DNA of 64,000 bases, taken from the NCBI GenBank assembly GCA_900317635.1, contig ONHN01000006.1:33906-97905 (forward strand). Reading direction: 5' to 3'. Positions 1-9,135 of the stretch are shown here, piece after piece (within the stretch, counting starts at the first letter, position 1; every line of letters starts with the position of its first letter). This DNA is from an uncultured Prevotellaceae bacterium. Lineage in GTDB: Bacteria; Bacteroidota; Bacteroidia; Bacteroidales; Bacteroidaceae. The notes under the pieces are model-generated. The model searched no databases. It was given only the letters and a program-made list of their open reading frames with translations, and was not told the DNA's origin. A program made the translations under genes and the position numbers.

Positions 1-2208
1 ATAGAGGGCGTTCATGGCGATGAGGTCGCCCAGCGTGGAAGGCTGGAGTTTGCGCAGGTGGCTCTGCATGCCAGGACTTTCAAACTGGAACGTGCCAATG
101 GTGTTGCCGTCGCTGAAGAGCTGATAGGTGGGCGCATCGTCGAGCGGAATGTTGTCCACGTTGAGCTCAATGCCTAACGTGAGGCGTATGTTTTCAAGAG
201 CCTCCTTGATGATAGAGAGGTTCTTCAGTCCGAGGAAGTCCATCTTGATAAGGCCCGTTTCCTCGATGACCTTACCTTCGTATTGCGTACAGCGCAACTT
301 TGTCCCAGTTTCTTTGTCGTCGGCTGTGCTGACGGGCACCCAGTCGCTGATGGGGTCGCGACAGATGATGAAGCCGCAAGCATGAACGCCCGTATTGCGC
401 ACGTTGCCCTCCAGCATTTTGGCATAGCGAATGGTGTCGTGGAGCAGGGGATCGGACGATGCTTCTGCTTCGCGCAGTTCGGGCACGGCCTTGATAGCGT
501 TTTCGAGGTTGAGCTTCGGCGTCTTACCATCGGGTCCTTCGGGCAGGCGGTCTGGGATGAGTTTGCAGAGGCGATTGCTTTCGGGGAGGGGCAACTTCTG
601 CACGCGCGCCACGTCCTTCAGCGCCAACTTCGTGGCCATGGTGCCGTAGGTGATGATGTGGGCACAATTCTCTTCGCCGTATTTCTCCGTCACCCACTTC
701 AACACGCGGCCACGCCCGTCGTCGTCGAAGTCAACGTCGATATCGGGCAGCGAGATGCGGTCGGGGTTGAGGAAGCGTTCAAACAGCAGGTCGTACTGTA
801 TGGGGTCGAGCTGCGTAATGCCAAGGCAATAGGCCACGCAGCTACCAGCTGCCGAGCCACGCCCTGGTCCCACGCTGACGTCCAGTTCATTGCGGGCAGC
901 ATTGATGTAGTCCTGCACGATGAGGAAGTAGCCAGGGAAGCCCATCGTCTTCATGATGTGAAGTTCGAAGCGTATGCGGTCGTCCACTTCCTTCGACAGT
1001 GGCGTACCGTAGCGGCGAGCGGCACCCTCGTAAGCCAGTTTGGCCAGGTAGTCGGCTTCGAACTTGATGCGGTAGAGCTTGTCGAAACCGCCCAGCTTTT
1101 CTATCTTCTTGCGCCCCTCCTCTTCGCTCATTATCACGTTGCCATTCTCGTCGCGCGTAAACTCGTCGAAGAGTTCTTGCTCGGTAATCCTGTTGCGATA
1201 TTCTTCCTCCGTACCGAAATCCTCGGGTATGGCGAAGTTGGGCATGATAGGCGCATGGTCGATGCTGTAGCATTCCACCTTGCCGGCTACTTCGCACGTG
1301 TTGGCAAGTGCTTCGGGCAAATCGGCAAATACGGCGTTCATCTCGGCCCGCGTCTTAAACCACTCCTGCTTCGTATAGAGCATGCGGGTGGGGTCGTCAT
1401 AGTCCTTACCCGTTGAGAGGCAGATAAGGCGGTCGTGGGCCTCGGCATTTTCTTCGTCAACGAAGTGGGCGTCGTTGGTGCAGACGATTTTCACGCCGTG
1501 CTTGCGCGCCAAGTCTATCATCACCTTGTTGGCCTCTTCTTGCAGCGGGAAGGTTTCGCGGTTTGCGCGCTGGGCGGGGTCCTTCACCTCGTGGCGCATC
1601 AGCTCGATGTAGTAGTCGTCGCCAAAGAGGTTTTTGTACCACAGCAACGTCTCTTCAGCTCCCGCCACATCGCCCTTCAAGATTTTTGAGGGCACTTCGC
1701 CCGCAATGCAGGCGGAGCAGACAATGAGGCCTTCGTGGTAGCGCTCCAGCTGCTCGTGGTCGGTACGCGGACGCATGTAGAAACCCTCGGTCCATGCGTT
1801 GGAGACAAGCTTGACGAGGTTGTGGTAGCCACGTTCGTTTTTTGCCAACACGATGAGGTGGTTGCCGCTTTGGTCTTCCTTGGCCTCTTTGCGTGCTGCA
1901 CCGCGCCGCGCCACGTACATCTCGCAGCCGAATATAGGTGTGAAAGCGGCGCGACGCTCTGCTTGCGCTATTTGCTCGGGCGTGGCCGTACCACTCTCTT
2001 TCAGTGCTGCCAACTCCTTCTTCGCCTTGCCTACGGCCTTCTTCGTTTCGTTGAAGAACTCTTTGATGCCCATCATGTTGCCATGATCGGTCACGGCCAT
2101 GGCCATCATGCCGTCGTCCATGGCTTTGCGCACGAGGCGCGAAATGGCACATTGACCGTCGAGGATAGAGTATTGTGTGTGGACGTGCAGATGAACAAAG
2201 TCTTGCAT
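1..2208 (-). CDS. dnaE: DNA polymerase III subunit alpha (N-terminal 736 residues; gene continues past the left edge)
   Basis: Catalytic subunit of the replicative DNA polymerase. The ATG at 2208 opens with MQDFVHLHVHTQYSILDG, the PHP-domain start with its HxH metal motif. Further along come GPGRGSAAGS and PDIDVDFDDDGR, the conserved C-family polymerase active-site region with its acidic residues, then NTGVHACG and KMDFLGLKNLS. The reading frame is open to base 1 and ends in GDLIAMNALY, just before the usual RPGP motif, so roughly the first 60% of a protein of about 1200 residues is present. It lies 54 bp downstream of a secreted phosphodiesterase-family gene on the same strand, which probably has no functional link. 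The family call is very secure. Confidence 0.97.
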   Translation of the reverse strand, partial: MQDFVHLHVHTQYSILDGQCAISRLVRKAMDDGMMAMAVTDHGNMMGIKEFFNETKKAVGKAKKELAALKESGTATPEQIAQAERRAAFTPIFGCEMYVARRGAARKEAKEDQSGNHLIVLAKNERGYHNLVKLVSNAWTEGFYMRPRTDHEQLERYHEGLIVCSACIAGEVPSKILKGDVAGAEETLLWYKNLFGDDYYIELMRHEVKDPAQRANRETFPLQEEANKVMIDLARKHGVKIVCTNDAHFVDEENAEAHDRLICLSTGKDYDDPTRMLYTKQEWFKTRAEMNAVFADLPEALANTCEVAGKVECYSIDHAPIMPNFAIPEDFGTEEEYRNRITEQELFDEFTRDENGNVIMSEEEGRKKIEKLGGFDKLYRIKFEADYLAKLAYEGAARRYGTPLSKEVDDRIRFELHIMKTMGFPGYFLIVQDYINAARNELDVSVGPGRGSAAGSCVAYCLGITQLDPIQYDLLFERFLNPDRISLPDIDVDFDDDGRGRVLKWVTEKYGEENCAHIITYGTMATKLALKDVARVQKLPLPESNRLCKLIPDRLPEGPDGKTPKLNLENAIKAVPELREAEASSDPLLHDTIRYAKMLEGNVRNTGVHACGFIICRDPISDWVPVSTADDKETGTKLRCTQYEGKVIEETGLIKMDFLGLKNLSIIKEALENIRLTLGIELNVDNIPLDDAPTYQLFSDGNTIGTFQFESPGMQSHLRKLQPSTLGDLIAMNALY

Positions 2209-2262
2209 AGGTCGGAGAGTTTGCTAAGGTGGTTGGAGAGGTTGGCTATGAATGAGTTTGGT

Positions 2263-3405
2263 TTATTTAGCTACTTTCTTTCCGTCAATGACGTAAACGC
2301 CATGAGTCAGGTTCCCAGGGGTGCGGCGCACGCCCGATATGTCGAACACTTCGTGCGCGCCAGTGCCAGTGACACCGGCAGACTGTATGTCGCTTGTTTT
2401 GCGCTCGTGCATGTTGAACGTTACGAAGAGGGGGTAGTGGTCGCCAAGGGGTTCGCCGCAGACGGTGTATCCTTCTTTATCTATCTTAGCGTTGCAGACG
2501 GACAGGGTGTTGCCGTCGGTGGGGTTGATGAAGAGCACTTTGTCGAACGTCTCGCCCTCTATGGGCTCGTCGCCAACATGGGGATAGCGGCCCTTATTGG
2601 CCGTCTCAATCCAGGCATCGCGCACGGTGGCTTTGCCCGTAACTTCAATGCCATCGATGAAGACACCTTTAATGTCGTCGCGATGATAGAAGCTGTTTAG
2701 GTCGCCTGCTACGATAACAGGGCGATGGTCGAGGTGAGCCAGGATGTGCTCGCGCAGTTGCACCCACTGCGAAATGCGAACCTCCTTGTCGCGTGTATCG
2801 CTGTTTCTAAGTCGGTCGCGCCGTGCACTGGCATCCATGTGCATGTTATAGACCACCACTTCGCCTACACCTGGTATGCTAAGCTCGTGGCGGCGGAAGC
2901 CTTTGGTCACCATATCGTCTAATGCGTGGCTGAACTTGCCAAAGCAACGCTGCCAAGCTATGCGCTGGTAGTTCTTGGCTTGGATATCCTTTTTCCACAG
3001 CGTGTTAAGGCCGTCGCAGCCAAACTTCACGTTTTGCGGATGCGCAAGGTCAACGCTTTCGTCGCCCAGCAAGATACCGCCGCTCCACTCATCGTGTTCG
3101 TAACAGGCAAACAGGTGCGACCATATCTCCCAACGATAGTTGAAGTCTTCTTGCAAGCAAAGGATGTCGCACTTCTTGTCGGCCAAGTATTTGCTGATTA
3201 TCACGCTACCAGCAGCCTGGGGGCCATCGGGGTTAGTGGGCACGAAGAATATCGTTCCAGGTAGGCCGTCAACGTTGAGCGTTGCCAGCGTGAAGCTTTT
3301 CGCTTGGGCGGGTTCTATTGCCAACGGCTGCGCAAACATCGAAGAGCCAAGGCCACAAGCCGTCCACAATGCTGAGATAGCAAGGGTACGTATGTTGCGT
3401 TTCAT
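2263..3405 (-). CDS. Secreted endonuclease/exonuclease/phosphatase-family protein with C-terminal sorting-like tail
   Basis: 380 residues. A signal peptide (MKRNIRTLAISALWTACGLG, ending near FAQ) is followed by an EEP (DNase I-like, sphingomyelinase-like) fold. Visible family motifs are TLATLNVDGLP near the start, CLQED (catalytic Glu), YNMHMDA, VIVAGDLNSFY and the final GDHYPLFVTF (catalytic Asp-His). The substrate cannot be told; phosphodiester cleavage of a lipid or of nucleic acid outside the cell is plausible. The last ~30 residues (FDISGVRRTP...HGVYVIDGKKVAK) match the short tail on two other secreted proteins in this window and resemble a type IX secretion sorting domain. The start is the ATG at 3405. 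It follows the hydrolase gene by 20 bp, so the two may be co-transcribed. Confidence 0.82.
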   Translation of the reverse strand: MKRNIRTLAISALWTACGLGSSMFAQPLAIEPAQAKSFTLATLNVDGLPGTIFFVPTNPDGPQAAGSVIISKYLADKKCDILCLQEDFNYRWEIWSHLFACYEHDEWSGGILLGDESVDLAHPQNVKFGCDGLNTLWKKDIQAKNYQRIAWQRCFGKFSHALDDMVTKGFRRHELSIPGVGEVVVYNMHMDASARRDRLRNSDTRDKEVRISQWVQLREHILAHLDHRPVIVAGDLNSFYHRDDIKGVFIDGIEVTGKATVRDAWIETANKGRYPHVGDEPIEGETFDKVLFINPTDGNTLSVCNAKIDKEGYTVCGEPLGDHYPLFVTFNMHERKTSDIQSAGVTGTGAHEVFDISGVRRTPGNLTHGVYVIDGKKVAK

Positions 3406-3425
3406 ATCGGTTCAGGGTTTTGAAG

Positions 3426-5108
3426 TTAGTAAGTTTCGCTCAAATCAACGTTGTTTTCCTTCAACCATTTTGAAAGTTGATGCTGATAGTAGCCCGTGAT
3501 GCAGGGTTCAAGCTCTTGCGCTGTTGGCGTGTTGCCCCTTGCGCGGGTGGCTTCTGTTGCATCGTTTTTCGCAACGGGGGTTGTAAGGTACGTATAGACT
3601 TCTATCAAGTCCGTGAGTTCCACACCGCTATCTTGCGCCATGGTCAAGACCTCGCCTGTGCTGGTTCCCAGCTTCTGGAATGTTTCTTCAAGCCGAGCCA
3701 GCATGCCGAAGATGCCGCCGCTCGTGCTCGTTTCGTTATCGGCTATTATCTTTTGCACGATGCCCCGCACGTCGAGGCCTAAGTCTTCCAACGTGTGGAT
3801 GATGCCCATCAGCGTGGCGGGCTCTACGAGATCAGCATAGTGCGTGTTGAGTTCATCATCGTAATAGAGCACGGGGGTGGCCGTCAGGGTGGCGGCTAAG
3901 TTCAGGTAGAACAACACGCCGCCCACATAGGTATGTTCGGACGAGGGCACTAAGAAGTTCGTCTGCAACCGCGTGCGCTCAGGAACAATGGTGCGCTCAT
4001 AGCCTTGACATTTCTTCCCATCGTAGTCGAAACGGCTGAGGAAATAGATGAAGGGGCGGCAAGCTTCCACAGGCACCACCTTGTCGCGCAGGAGGTGGGT
4101 GACATAGTAGCGCTGCGTGGAGTCGGGTGTCCAGTCTTTAGCCAGCGAGTTTTGCTGCATAAGCGTCTTCAGTAGCTTATACTCGTTGCTCGACTTGTCG
4201 AGGAACACGTCCTGCATAATGTCTGTCAGCTTCAAGCCCTTCAGGCTATCTTTGATTTGTTCGTTGTCGTACTTTCCGCTCATCAGCCACTCCTCAAACT
4301 TCGAAGCAAAGGGCTCCTTAAACATTTGTTGGGACGTATAGCCCAGCTTGGCGTGGTGGTTATAAACGCCCAGCATGAGTGGCATGCACGTGGGGTCGGC
4401 TGTTGAATCGTTCTTCCATTCGATAAACTTGTCGTAGGCTGCCAACATGTCGAAGGGCATACCGCCGCAGAGGGTCTTATGGAATACAATCTGGTCTTTG
4501 TACTTCATATCGCGCACGCGCTGCGTGGCCACGGCATCGAAACCGCCAGAGGAGTAGCCAGCGTTGATGACGTACTTTCCCTGCTTGATACCACGGTCGG
4601 CAAGCAACTTGCGCGCTGCCAAGAAGCAGTCGATGTTGGCTTGTCCGTTAACATCGTTATAGCAGAAGGCCTGCACGCTGTCGTTGGTGATGCCAAAGCC
4701 AAGGAAGTCGCTACACACCACGATGTAGTTAGGCCTTAGCGGATTGGCCATCACCATGTCTTCGCCAACAGAATAGCCCCTCGTGGGCGCGTTGCTCTTG
4801 GAGAATTGCGTAAAGTGGTTATAGAGCAAGATGCCATCGCAAGGCTGCTCGCCCGTGTAGATATCTTGCGGAATGCATACATAGCCGCTGAGTTCCACAT
4901 CGCCACCTTCAACGTTTTTCGACAGGTAGGCAATGTCTATGCGGTGCATAGGGCGGCTAAAGAGGTTTATCCCCTTATAGCCGAAGTTCCACACGGTGTC
5001 CACTTCGTGGATTAGTCGATAGTCTGTCGGTTCGTCTTGCGCACGACAGGCGGGACCCACAAAGACCGTGGCCAAAAGCAGAAGGAGGAGGCAATGTCGG
5101 GTTTTCAT
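3426..5108 (-). CDS. Secreted alpha/beta-hydrolase-like protein
   Basis: 560 residues from the ATG at 5108; an in-frame TTG two codons upstream is less likely. A hydrophobic signal peptide (MKTRHCLLLLLLATVFVGPACRAQ) suggests export; the Cys context GPAC is not a good lipobox. The core has VVCSDFLGFG and then NAGYSSGGFDA, a GxSxGG nucleophile elbow as in secreted lipase/esterase and peptidase-like alpha/beta hydrolases. The later segment YYVTHLLRDKVVPVEACRPF is typical of the region before the catalytic His. The C-terminal ~150 residues are of unclear role. It sits 44 bp downstream of yidC and 20 bp upstream of the EEP gene, all on one strand. Substrate unknown; lipid or ester hydrolysis is only a guess from the fold. 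Confidence 0.7.
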   Translation of the reverse strand: MKTRHCLLLLLLATVFVGPACRAQDEPTDYRLIHEVDTVWNFGYKGINLFSRPMHRIDIAYLSKNVEGGDVELSGYVCIPQDIYTGEQPCDGILLYNHFTQFSKSNAPTRGYSVGEDMVMANPLRPNYIVVCSDFLGFGITNDSVQAFCYNDVNGQANIDCFLAARKLLADRGIKQGKYVINAGYSSGGFDAVATQRVRDMKYKDQIVFHKTLCGGMPFDMLAAYDKFIEWKNDSTADPTCMPLMLGVYNHHAKLGYTSQQMFKEPFASKFEEWLMSGKYDNEQIKDSLKGLKLTDIMQDVFLDKSSNEYKLLKTLMQQNSLAKDWTPDSTQRYYVTHLLRDKVVPVEACRPFIYFLSRFDYDGKKCQGYERTIVPERTRLQTNFLVPSSEHTYVGGVLFYLNLAATLTATPVLYYDDELNTHYADLVEPATLMGIIHTLEDLGLDVRGIVQKIIADNETSTSGGIFGMLARLEETFQKLGTSTGEVLTMAQDSGVELTDLIEVYTYLTTPVAKNDATEATRARGNTPTAQELEPCITGYYQHQLSKWLKENNVDLSETY

Positions 5109-5152
5109 ACACAATATTATATTATAGCATTAAACGTCTTTTTTGTCTCTCG

Positions 5153-7042
5153 TCATTTGCGCGGACCTTTACCGAGGTTCTTCTGGCGGCGTTGCAGCTC
5201 TTCTTGCTGCTCTTGCAGTGCTTGCAGGCGTGCTGCCAAACCGCTGGGTTTGCGGGCTGGATTGGCTTTGTTGGCCTTATAGTTCTCTTCCAACTTGGCA
5301 AGAAGTTTGGCGTCGTCGGTCGTGCGGCGAAGGTACCACATCGTCAGAGCCGACGTCAGCAGCGAGATGAAGTAGTAGTAGTTCAGACCGCTACTGTATT
5401 TGTTGAACATGAAGAAGAAGAACACGGGCATGAGGAACATCATCCATTGCATCATCTTCATTTGCTGCGCTTGTTCGCCGCTCATCGACTCGCGCTGCTG
5501 CCGCATCGTCATCCACGAGTAGAGGATGTTGGTGCCGCAGAAGAGCAGGCAGAAGAGCGAGAGGTGGTCGCCAAGGCCCCAAATATCGGTGCTAAACTGC
5601 ACGAGCGTGTCGTAGGTAGAAAGGTCGTCGGCCCAAAGGAACGACTGCTGACGCAGTTCGAAGGCATTCGGTACGAAGTTGAACATCGCAATCCAGATGG
5701 GCATCTGTATCAGCATCGGCAGGCAACCACCCATGGGCGAAACGCCATACTGCTGGTAGAGCTGCATCATCTCTTGCTGCTTCTTCAAGGCGTCTTCTTT
5801 CTTCGGATACTTCTCGTTCAGGGCATCTACCTTCGGCTTCAGCACGCGCATTTTGGCACTCGAAAGGAAGCTCTTGCGCGTGGTGGGGTAAACAATGACG
5901 CGCAATAGGAGGGTGATGATGAGCAGGACGATGCCCATGTTCATACCGAAGCCCGTCAGGAAGTCGAATACGTAGATAGTGAAGAAGCGATTTATCCAGC
6001 GCACAATGGGCCAACCAAGATACACGAGCTTCTCAAGCCGCATCTCCTGCGGCCCAAGCCGATAGTCTTCCATCGACTGCAAATAGCGATACTGGTTGGG
6101 GCCGAAGTAAAACTGCAACTGTGCTTGCTGCTTTTCGAGGGGCACTTCGAGGTCGGCACTATAGGTCTTTACGAACCCACTGCCTTCTTCGCATAGGCTA
6201 CTCTTCAGGTTGCGCGCTTTCATCAGCGTAGGACTGATGGCCACAGCACTGAAGTATTGGTTTTTGAACGCCACCCACTGAACTTTCTTCTCGGGTTGCT
6301 GCTCATCGTCTTTCTGTTCGGCCAACTTTTCCGTGTCGCCATCGTCTTCGCGATAGGTCAACGTGGAGTACATATTCTCGAAGTATAGTCCCTTTTCTTG
6401 CTGGCGCACTTTGTCGGACCATTGCAGCCCCAGCGTACTGCCCTTAAAGGCGCGGCCCACAGTGCGCAGGGAGGCGTTAACCATGTAGGTGCCTGGCACG
6501 AGGCGATAGTCCACAAAGAGGCTGTCGCCAGCGGCTGACGCAATGGCCAGCGTGGCCGTGGAGTCGCTTTGTGATACAACGGCAAAGTGGTAGTCGCTAC
6601 TGTTGTGAATGCCCTGCACGGTCTCGAACTGGAAGTTCATGCCTGCCGTCTTCTCGTCGAAGAGAACGAGCTGTGCCTTCTCGCGGCCTGCGTGGAAGTC
6701 GGCGTAGCTCTTATAGTTCTTCAAATTGACGGCACTGATGCCGCCGCCCTGCGTGTTGAGCTTCACGCTAACGAGGTCGTTTTGCAGCACAACGCTGCTG
6801 GCTGCGGCAGGAGCTTTGGTGGCTTGAAAGAAGAGGTCGGTCGTATCGGCTTGCTGAGCTGCTACAGCCTCTTTCTTCTGTGAGGGATTGGCATGTTGCT
6901 TCTTTGCGGGCTGTGCAGCTTCGGTTTGCTGCTGCTCGGCAAGAGCGGCTTCATAGGCAGCTTGCTGCGAAGAGCTATAGTAGCTGAAACCTATGAGCAC
7001 AACAGCAATGAGCACAAGCCCCGTAATGGTGTTTTTATCCAT
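5153..7042 (-). CDS. yidC: Membrane protein insertase YidC
   Basis: 629 residues, the usual length for Bacteroidetes YidC. It inserts and folds inner-membrane proteins, with or without Sec. The N-terminal membrane anchor (MDKNTITGLVLIAVVLIGF) is followed by a Gln/Ala/Lys-rich linker and a large periplasmic beta domain to about residue 350. The insertase core (about 350-590) includes YPTTRKSFLSSAKMRVLKPK, the hallmark amphipathic stretch after the first core helix, and GGCLPMLIQMPIWIAMF. The tail is basic (RRQKNLGKGPRK), as expected for ribosome contact. pyrG lies 202 bp upstream on the same strand, a pairing common in Bacteroidales. The ATG at 7042 directly precedes the anchor helix. Confidence 0.97.
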   Translation of the reverse strand: MDKNTITGLVLIAVVLIGFSYYSSSQQAAYEAALAEQQQTEAAQPAKKQHANPSQKKEAVAAQQADTTDLFFQATKAPAAASSVVLQNDLVSVKLNTQGGGISAVNLKNYKSYADFHAGREKAQLVLFDEKTAGMNFQFETVQGIHNSSDYHFAVVSQSDSTATLAIASAAGDSLFVDYRLVPGTYMVNASLRTVGRAFKGSTLGLQWSDKVRQQEKGLYFENMYSTLTYREDDGDTEKLAEQKDDEQQPEKKVQWVAFKNQYFSAVAISPTLMKARNLKSSLCEEGSGFVKTYSADLEVPLEKQQAQLQFYFGPNQYRYLQSMEDYRLGPQEMRLEKLVYLGWPIVRWINRFFTIYVFDFLTGFGMNMGIVLLIITLLLRVIVYPTTRKSFLSSAKMRVLKPKVDALNEKYPKKEDALKKQQEMMQLYQQYGVSPMGGCLPMLIQMPIWIAMFNFVPNAFELRQQSFLWADDLSTYDTLVQFSTDIWGLGDHLSLFCLLFCGTNILYSWMTMRQQRESMSGEQAQQMKMMQWMMFLMPVFFFFMFNKYSSGLNYYYFISLLTSALTMWYLRRTTDDAKLLAKLEENYKANKANPARKPSGLAARLQALQEQQEELQRRQKNLGKGPRK

Positions 7043-7110
7043 ATATGGTTGTTAAGTATTTAGTTTCTTATGTTTATAGATTCTTTGGCATTCCCAATGT
7101 CGGCTTAGCC

Positions 7111-7140
7111 CCCCTGGGAGCGCAAGTGCCTCGCCCGCAT
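7111..7140. repeat. Dispersed palindromic repeat (GC-rich CTCGCCCGC family), yidC-pyrG gap
   Basis: The sequence has the form CCCCTGGGAGCG...GCCTCGCCCGCAT. Related copies in the same or inverted orientation lie at 31260-31290, 42641-42675, 42686-42725 and 50578-50606. Each has a CTGGGAGC or similar box next to a GCGGGCG/CGCCCGC dyad. All are intergenic. Confidence 0.6.
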
Positions 7141-7186
7141 CCTTTCGTTTGCCCAGCCTTCAAAGTTACTTTTCTTAACGTCTTTG

Positions 7187-7244
7187 CTATCCACTCCCCT
7201 CTCGCCCTTTAAGGGAGAGAGAGGGCAGGGGGAGAGAGGGGCTT
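7187..7244. repeat. Dispersed ~50-bp repeat (CCCTCTCTCCCC family) after pyrG
   Basis: Begins TATCCACTCC and ends GGGGGAGAGAGGGGCT directly next to the pyrG stop codon. It shares most bases with 11177-11234, which abuts the MFS transporter stop, and with an inverted copy at 46079-46115. The middle (CTCTCGCCCTTTAAGGGAGAGAG) is a near-perfect palindrome, so it could act as a transcription terminator on the minus strand. Confidence 0.6.
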
Positions 7245-8837
7245 TCATAACGCTGCTTCCTTAATAAGGCTCAGGAACAGCGGGTGCGGCTTCAGTACGG
7301 TGGAACTGTATTCGGGGTGGAACTGCACGCCGATATACCAGCGATGGCCTGCCAGCTCTACAGCCTCCACCAACTTGCTTTCGGGGTTCGTGCCAACGCA
7401 GTGCATGCCACCAGCTTCAAACTGCTCAATAAAGAGGCTGTTGAACTCGTAGCGGTGGCGGTGGCGCTCGCGGATGTCGGCGGTGCCGTAAATGGCTTGC
7501 AACTTACTGCCTTCGCGCAAATGGCAGGCGTAACCGCCTAAGCGCATCGTGCCGCCCATCAGCGTGACGTACTTTTGTTCTTCCATCAGGTCGATGACGG
7601 GGTAGGGGGTGTTGGGCTGCAATTCCGAAGAGCCTGCACCGCTTAGGCCCAACACGTTGCGCGCAAATTCCACGCACATCATTTGCATGCCGAGGCAGAT
7701 GCCCAGCGTGGGCACCCCCGCCTCGCGCAGGTAGCGCGCCGCTTCTATCTTGCCTTCGGTGCCGCGTTCGCCAAAGCCTGGGCATATCACGGCGGCCTGC
7801 ATTCCGCTGAGGCGTTCGGCCACGTTCTGGCGCGTGATGCCTTCTGAGTTGATGAAGTGGCACTTCACCTTGCGATCGTTGTAGGTGCCTGCTTGCGACA
7901 GACTCTCGAGAATGCTCTTGTAGGCATCCTGCAAGTCGTATTTACCAACAAGGGCCACGTTGACAACCTCTGTTGCTTTGTGCCGACGCTCAAGGAAAGA
8001 GCGCCATGGTCCCAGCCCTGGCGTTTCGCCCACTTCCAGACCCACACCTCGCAGGATGGCGGCGTCGAGCCCTTGCTCCTGCATGCGCAGAGGCACTTCG
8101 TATATCGTGGGTTGGTCCAAGCTCTGCACCACGCAGTCGGGCCGTACGTTGCAGAAACCTGCCACTTTGCGCTTCACGCTCTCCGTCAGGGGGTGTTCGG
8201 TGCGTAGGACGATGATGTCGGGCTGTATGCCAAGGCTTTGCAACTGCTTCACGCTATGCTGCGTGGGCTTGGTCTTTAGCTCGCCGGCTGCGGCAAGGTA
8301 GGGAACGTAGGTCAGGTGGATGCAGACGGCATTGTCGCCCAACTCCCAGCGAAGCTGGCGTATGGCTTCAAGGAAGGGCAAACTCTCGATGTCGCCAACG
8401 GTGCCGCCCACTTCGGTAATGACGAAGTCGAAGCCGTGCATCTTACCACTACGCAGCATGGCGCGCTTGATTTCGTCAGTGATGTGGGGCACAACCTGCA
8501 CCGTGCGCCCAAGGTAGTCGCCGCGACGCTCTTTAGCTATGACGTCTTGGTAGATGCGGCCCGCGGTGACATTGCTCGAGGCCGTGGTGCGGATGCCCGT
8601 AAAGCGTTCGTAGTGGCCAAGGTCGAGGTCGGTCTCGCGGCCATCGTCGGTGACGTAGCATTCGCCGTGCTCGTAGGGATTGAGCGTGCCGGGGTCAACG
8701 TTGATGTAGGGGTCAAACTTCTGAATGGTGACGTTATAGCCCCTGGCTTGCAGCAGCTTTCCAACGCTGGCGGCAATGATGCCCTTTCCTAACGACGAGG
8801 CTACACCGCCCGTGACGAAGACGTATTTTGTTTCCAT
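7245..8837 (-). CDS. pyrG: CTP synthase
   Basis: 530 residues from the ATG at 8837 (METKYVFVTGGVASSLGKG). The open frame extends 11 codons further, but family alignment begins at this Met. It converts UTP to CTP using ATP and glutamine in pyrimidine synthesis. The N-terminal amidoligase domain has the GGVASSLGKG P-loop, KFDPYINVDPGTLNPYEHGE and EVGGTVGDIES. The C-terminal class I glutamine amidotransferase domain has CPGFGERG, the nucleophile elbow GICLGMQMM and the final HPEYSS with catalytic His and Glu. Length and motifs are complete. It lies upstream of yidC in the same direction. Confidence 0.97.
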   Translation of the reverse strand: METKYVFVTGGVASSLGKGIIAASVGKLLQARGYNVTIQKFDPYINVDPGTLNPYEHGECYVTDDGRETDLDLGHYERFTGIRTTASSNVTAGRIYQDVIAKERRGDYLGRTVQVVPHITDEIKRAMLRSGKMHGFDFVITEVGGTVGDIESLPFLEAIRQLRWELGDNAVCIHLTYVPYLAAAGELKTKPTQHSVKQLQSLGIQPDIIVLRTEHPLTESVKRKVAGFCNVRPDCVVQSLDQPTIYEVPLRMQEQGLDAAILRGVGLEVGETPGLGPWRSFLERRHKATEVVNVALVGKYDLQDAYKSILESLSQAGTYNDRKVKCHFINSEGITRQNVAERLSGMQAAVICPGFGERGTEGKIEAARYLREAGVPTLGICLGMQMMCVEFARNVLGLSGAGSSELQPNTPYPVIDLMEEQKYVTLMGGTMRLGGYACHLREGSKLQAIYGTADIRERHRHRYEFNSLFIEQFEAGGMHCVGTNPESKLVEAVELAGHRWYIGVQFHPEYSSTVLKPHPLFLSLIKEAAL

Positions 8838-8856
8838 TGTGTGATGTTGTTCGTGG

Positions 8857-9129
8857 TTACTTGTCGGCATAGTGACTGTAGGCAGTGAGGATTAGTACAA
8901 CGACTTAGCTTTCACGGATTTCATAGACCAGACGATGCTTCTTTGATATTCGCCTACTCCAACATCCCGATTTGTCAGCCTTCAGCTGCTCAGGGTGGCC
9001 AATCCCTCTACGAGGGTGTTCGGCCAACTCGCGAATGAACAACTGCACTTTATTATAAGCCTTGGGCGCGGCCATTCGAAGCTTTTCTATATCTTCCTTT
9101 GCCTTAAAGGTAAAACGAATAATATACAT
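8857..9129 (-). pseudogene. YoeB/Txe-family toxin interrupted by an in-frame TAA
   Basis: A ribosome-dependent mRNA endonuclease toxin in origin. From the ATG at 9129 the frame reads MYIIRFTFKAKEDIEKL...GHPEQLKADKSGCWSRRISKKHRLVYEIRES and then hits TAA at 8907-8905 after 74 codons. Continuing in the same frame past that TAA gives VVVLILTAYSHYADK and a second stop at 8859-8857. This is the expected last strand and catalytic His-Tyr (HY) end of YoeB-like toxins. One stop therefore separates the body (with the conserved SGxWSRRI and HRLVY) from the catalytic C-terminus. The 74-residue product should be inactive unless the stop is read through or is a sequencing error. It starts 6 bp after the antitoxin gene. 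Confidence 0.8.
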
Positions 9130-9135
9130 ACGGCA

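Noticed and set aside
283-1416. Long plus-strand frame opposite dnaE
   Set aside because: It is antisense to a clear dnaE reading frame with conserved catalytic motifs, typical of shadow frames in this codon usage.
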